From Nitrososphaerota archaeon (lineage in GTDB: Archaea; Thermoproteota; Nitrososphaeria; Nitrososphaerales; JACPRH01), in the NCBI GenBank assembly GCA_029460375.1, contig JARPAQ010000033.1:1-7334 (forward strand): 7,334 nt of DNA, written 5' to 3'. Shown here in pieces: positions 6,268 through 7,334 of this stretch. The notes below the pieces were generated by a model. The model saw only the letters and a list, made by a program, of their open reading frames with translations, was not told where the DNA came from and made no database searches. The translations under genes were made by a program, and so were the position numbers. Numbering within the stretch: the first letter of the stretch is position 1; the number at the start of each line of letters is the position of its first letter.

Positions 6268-6558
6268 CTATAATTTTTCAATAGCTTGAGCCAACTCAAA
6301 GTCCCATTCAGTGACTTCTCCACCGACTAGGTGGGTGTTTATGTTCAACCGGACTTGATTATAGCTGTGTAGCAGAATATTCGGGTGATGCTCAAGTTCC
6401 TCGGCGACGGTGGCCACCTTGTTTATGAAGTCTATGGCTTCCTTGAAGTCTTTGAACTTCAGGCTCTTCTGAAGGGTCTTGCCTTCATAGCTCCAACTGG
6501 GCAAGGTCTTCAATCGCTCCGCCACTTCCTCAGGCGATAATATCTTCGGCTTTTCCAT
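6268..6558 (-). CDS. Pterin-4a-carbinolamine dehydratase-like protein
   Basis: The 96-residue protein belongs to the PCD/DCoH family, which dehydrates 4a-hydroxytetrahydropterins to recycle reduced pterin. In organisms without aromatic amino acid hydroxylases its role is unsettled, and a molybdopterin link has been suggested. Seen: LSPEEVAERLKTLPSWSYEG at 7-26, the active-site EHHPN (56-60), YNQVRLNINTH (66-76), and the C-terminal GGEVTEWDFELAQAIEKL, where the family usually has GLT followed by Asp. His57, His58, His76 and Asp86 are in the expected places. No SD site precedes the ATG. A TATA-like element about 28 bases upstream suggests a leaderless or near-leaderless message. It is convergent with the mevalonate operon and divergent from the hemerythrin-like gene. 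It is the only minus-strand gene recognised in the window. Confidence 0.92.
   Translation of the reverse strand: MEKPKILSPEEVAERLKTLPSWSYEGKTLQKSLKFKDFKEAIDFINKVATVAEELEHHPNILLHSYNQVRLNINTHLVGGEVTEWDFELAQAIEKL
6271..6279 (+). terminator. T-run after the mevalonate operon (weak candidate)
   Basis: TAATTTTTC with five T lies about 30 bases after the small-subunit stop, within the 3' end of the convergent gene. It could serve as a U-rich archaeal stop signal. No hairpin is seen, and no T-run follows the convergent gene on its own strand. Confidence 0.25.
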
Positions 6559-6580
6559 AGATTACATGATGTGTAGCTGC

Positions 6581-6595
6581 CAATAATATCTTTAG
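6581..6595 (-). promoter_or_regulatory. TATA-like promoter of the pterin dehydratase gene (candidate)
   Basis: Read on the minus strand, CCTAAAGATATTATTG-like sequence has its A/T core (6583-6589) centred about 28 bases before the A of the ATG at 6558. That spacing fits an archaeal TATA box of a leaderless gene, and the lack of an SD site agrees. Confidence 0.4.
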
Positions 6596-6712
6596 GTTGT
6601 CGGCTACCTCGCTTTGATCAGCGTCGTCTTTGTTTGAAAGGTCTCTGCAAGGGGGGCAATAGGTTGCTGAGTGTGAGTATGTAGAAATTTTATCAGAATT
6701 TTTTGTATTATC

Positions 6713-6720
6713 TTTAAATA
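6713..6720 (+). promoter_or_regulatory. TATA box of the hemerythrin-like gene, leaderless arrangement
   Basis: TTTAAATA is centred about 26 bases before the A of the ATG at 6743, the standard distance between an archaeal TATA box and the transcription start. There is no SD sequence between them, so transcription probably starts at or next to the ATG. An A/T-rich tract (about 6685-6712) precedes it. Confidence 0.7.
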
Positions 6721-6742
6721 CGGTATTCGTGTAATTAGTATT

Positions 6743-7297
6743 ATGGATCCTATCGAAGTTCTGATGCATGAGCACAGAATGATCGAGCGTATGCTGAAAG
6801 TTCTAACAGCCGTTGCTCAGAAGGCGGACACAGATGAAGTGGATGTAGATACCTTTGAAAAAGGCATAGACTTCATCCGCACCTTCGCCGACAGATGCCA
6901 CCACGCTAAAGAGGAGGGTGAGTTCTACCCCTTAATCGAACAGAGAGGCATACCTAAGGAAGGGGGCCCTATCGGTATGATGCTGCAAGAGCACGACATG
7001 GGTCGAAATTATGTCAAGGGTATGGACGAGGCGCTCCGTAAGTTTAAAGATGGAGATAAGTCTCAAGCTGGTGTTATTTCTAGAAACGCAGTGGGTTACA
7101 TAAACCTCCTTTCGCAGCATATCCAGAAGGAAGATAATATCCTGTACCCGATGGGCAACCGTGTTATATCAGACTCGGATCGTGAGGCGCTTATCGAAAG
7201 GTTCGAAGAGCTAGAGGAGAAAGAGATTGGTAAAGGAGTTCACGAGAAGTACCATCTTCTAGTAGAAGAGCTAGAAGCCAAGCTAAACCTAAACTAA
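6743..7297 (+). CDS. Hemerythrin-like (HHE domain) diiron protein
   Basis: Probably a cytosolic four-helix-bundle protein binding a non-heme diiron centre. Relatives sense or carry oxygen, detoxify or sense nitric oxide, or help iron-sulfur repair. Seen in the 184-residue protein: LMHEHRMIERML (7-18) with His9 and His11, CHHAKEEGEFYPLI (52-65) with His53, His54 and Glu57/58, QEHDMGR (82-88) with His84, and SQHIQKEDNILYP (124-136) with His126 and Glu130. This is the full HxxxE-type ligand set for two irons. The C-terminal helices, EELEEKEIGKGVHEKYHLL, match the usual tail of the family. There is no signal peptide, membrane segment or fused signalling domain, so it is a single-domain protein. 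It has its own leaderless-type promoter and diverges from the pterin dehydratase-like gene. The exact function cannot be told from sequence. Confidence 0.9.
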   Translation: MDPIEVLMHEHRMIERMLKVLTAVAQKADTDEVDVDTFEKGIDFIRTFADRCHHAKEEGEFYPLIEQRGIPKEGGPIGMMLQEHDMGRNYVKGMDEALRKFKDGDKSQAGVISRNAVGYINLLSQHIQKEDNILYPMGNRVISDSDREALIERFEELEEKEIGKGVHEKYHLLVEELEAKLNLN

Positions 7298-7334
7298 ACC
7301 AGTGTGCACCTACTGAAGCCAAGAAAACCTTCAC

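Noticed and set aside
6530..6775. Minus-strand 81-codon frame with a CPPC motif across the intergenic gap
   Set aside because: It overlaps the starts of both flanking genes, runs through both promoters, has no SD site, and resembles no family I know. It is probably chance.
1..7334. CRISPR arrays, insertion sequences, tRNA or rRNA genes, defence systems
   Set aside because: No spaced repeats, transposase, terminal inverted repeats or tRNA/rRNA-like segments were seen by eye. Nearly all the sequence is metabolic coding sequence.

Overview
The window looks like a stretch of an archaeal chromosome. It carries a LysW carrier-protein lysine pathway next to the archaea-specific branch of the mevalonate pathway. 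It also shows Shine-Dalgarno (SD) sites, frequent TTG starts, short gene overlaps and, on the right, a TATA-box promoter placed as in leaderless archaeal genes. Having both pathways fits the Thermoproteota/TACK archaea (Bathyarchaeia-, Aigarchaeota- or Thaumarchaeota-like) better than a bacterium such as Thermus, which has LysW but not this mevalonate branch. I cannot place it more precisely from sequence alone.

Left region (1-3199, + strand) is a lysine operon. It holds a homocitrate synthase-family gene cut by the window edge, then lysW (55 residues, TTG start), lysX and lysK. Homocitrate synthase starts the alpha-aminoadipate route. LysX attaches alpha-aminoadipate to the C-terminal Glu of LysW, and LysK releases lysine from LysW at the end. 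The kinase (LysZ), reductase (LysY), aminotransferase (LysJ) and homoaconitase are not in the window.

A 152-base gap (3200-3351) holds a T-rich terminator candidate, a palindrome that may be an operator, and a weak TATA-like element.

Middle region (3352-6242, + strand) is a three-gene operon: a UbiD-family decarboxylase, an aconitase X large subunit and its small swivel subunit (DUF126 type). Together they match phosphomevalonate dehydratase (two subunits) plus anhydromevalonate phosphate decarboxylase. These turn 5-phosphomevalonate into isopentenyl phosphate for archaeal lipids.

Right region (6268-7297) is a divergent pair. A pterin-4a-carbinolamine dehydratase-like gene lies on the minus strand and a hemerythrin-like diiron protein on the plus strand, with a 184-base gap that carries both promoters. 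The last 37 bases show nothing I can name.
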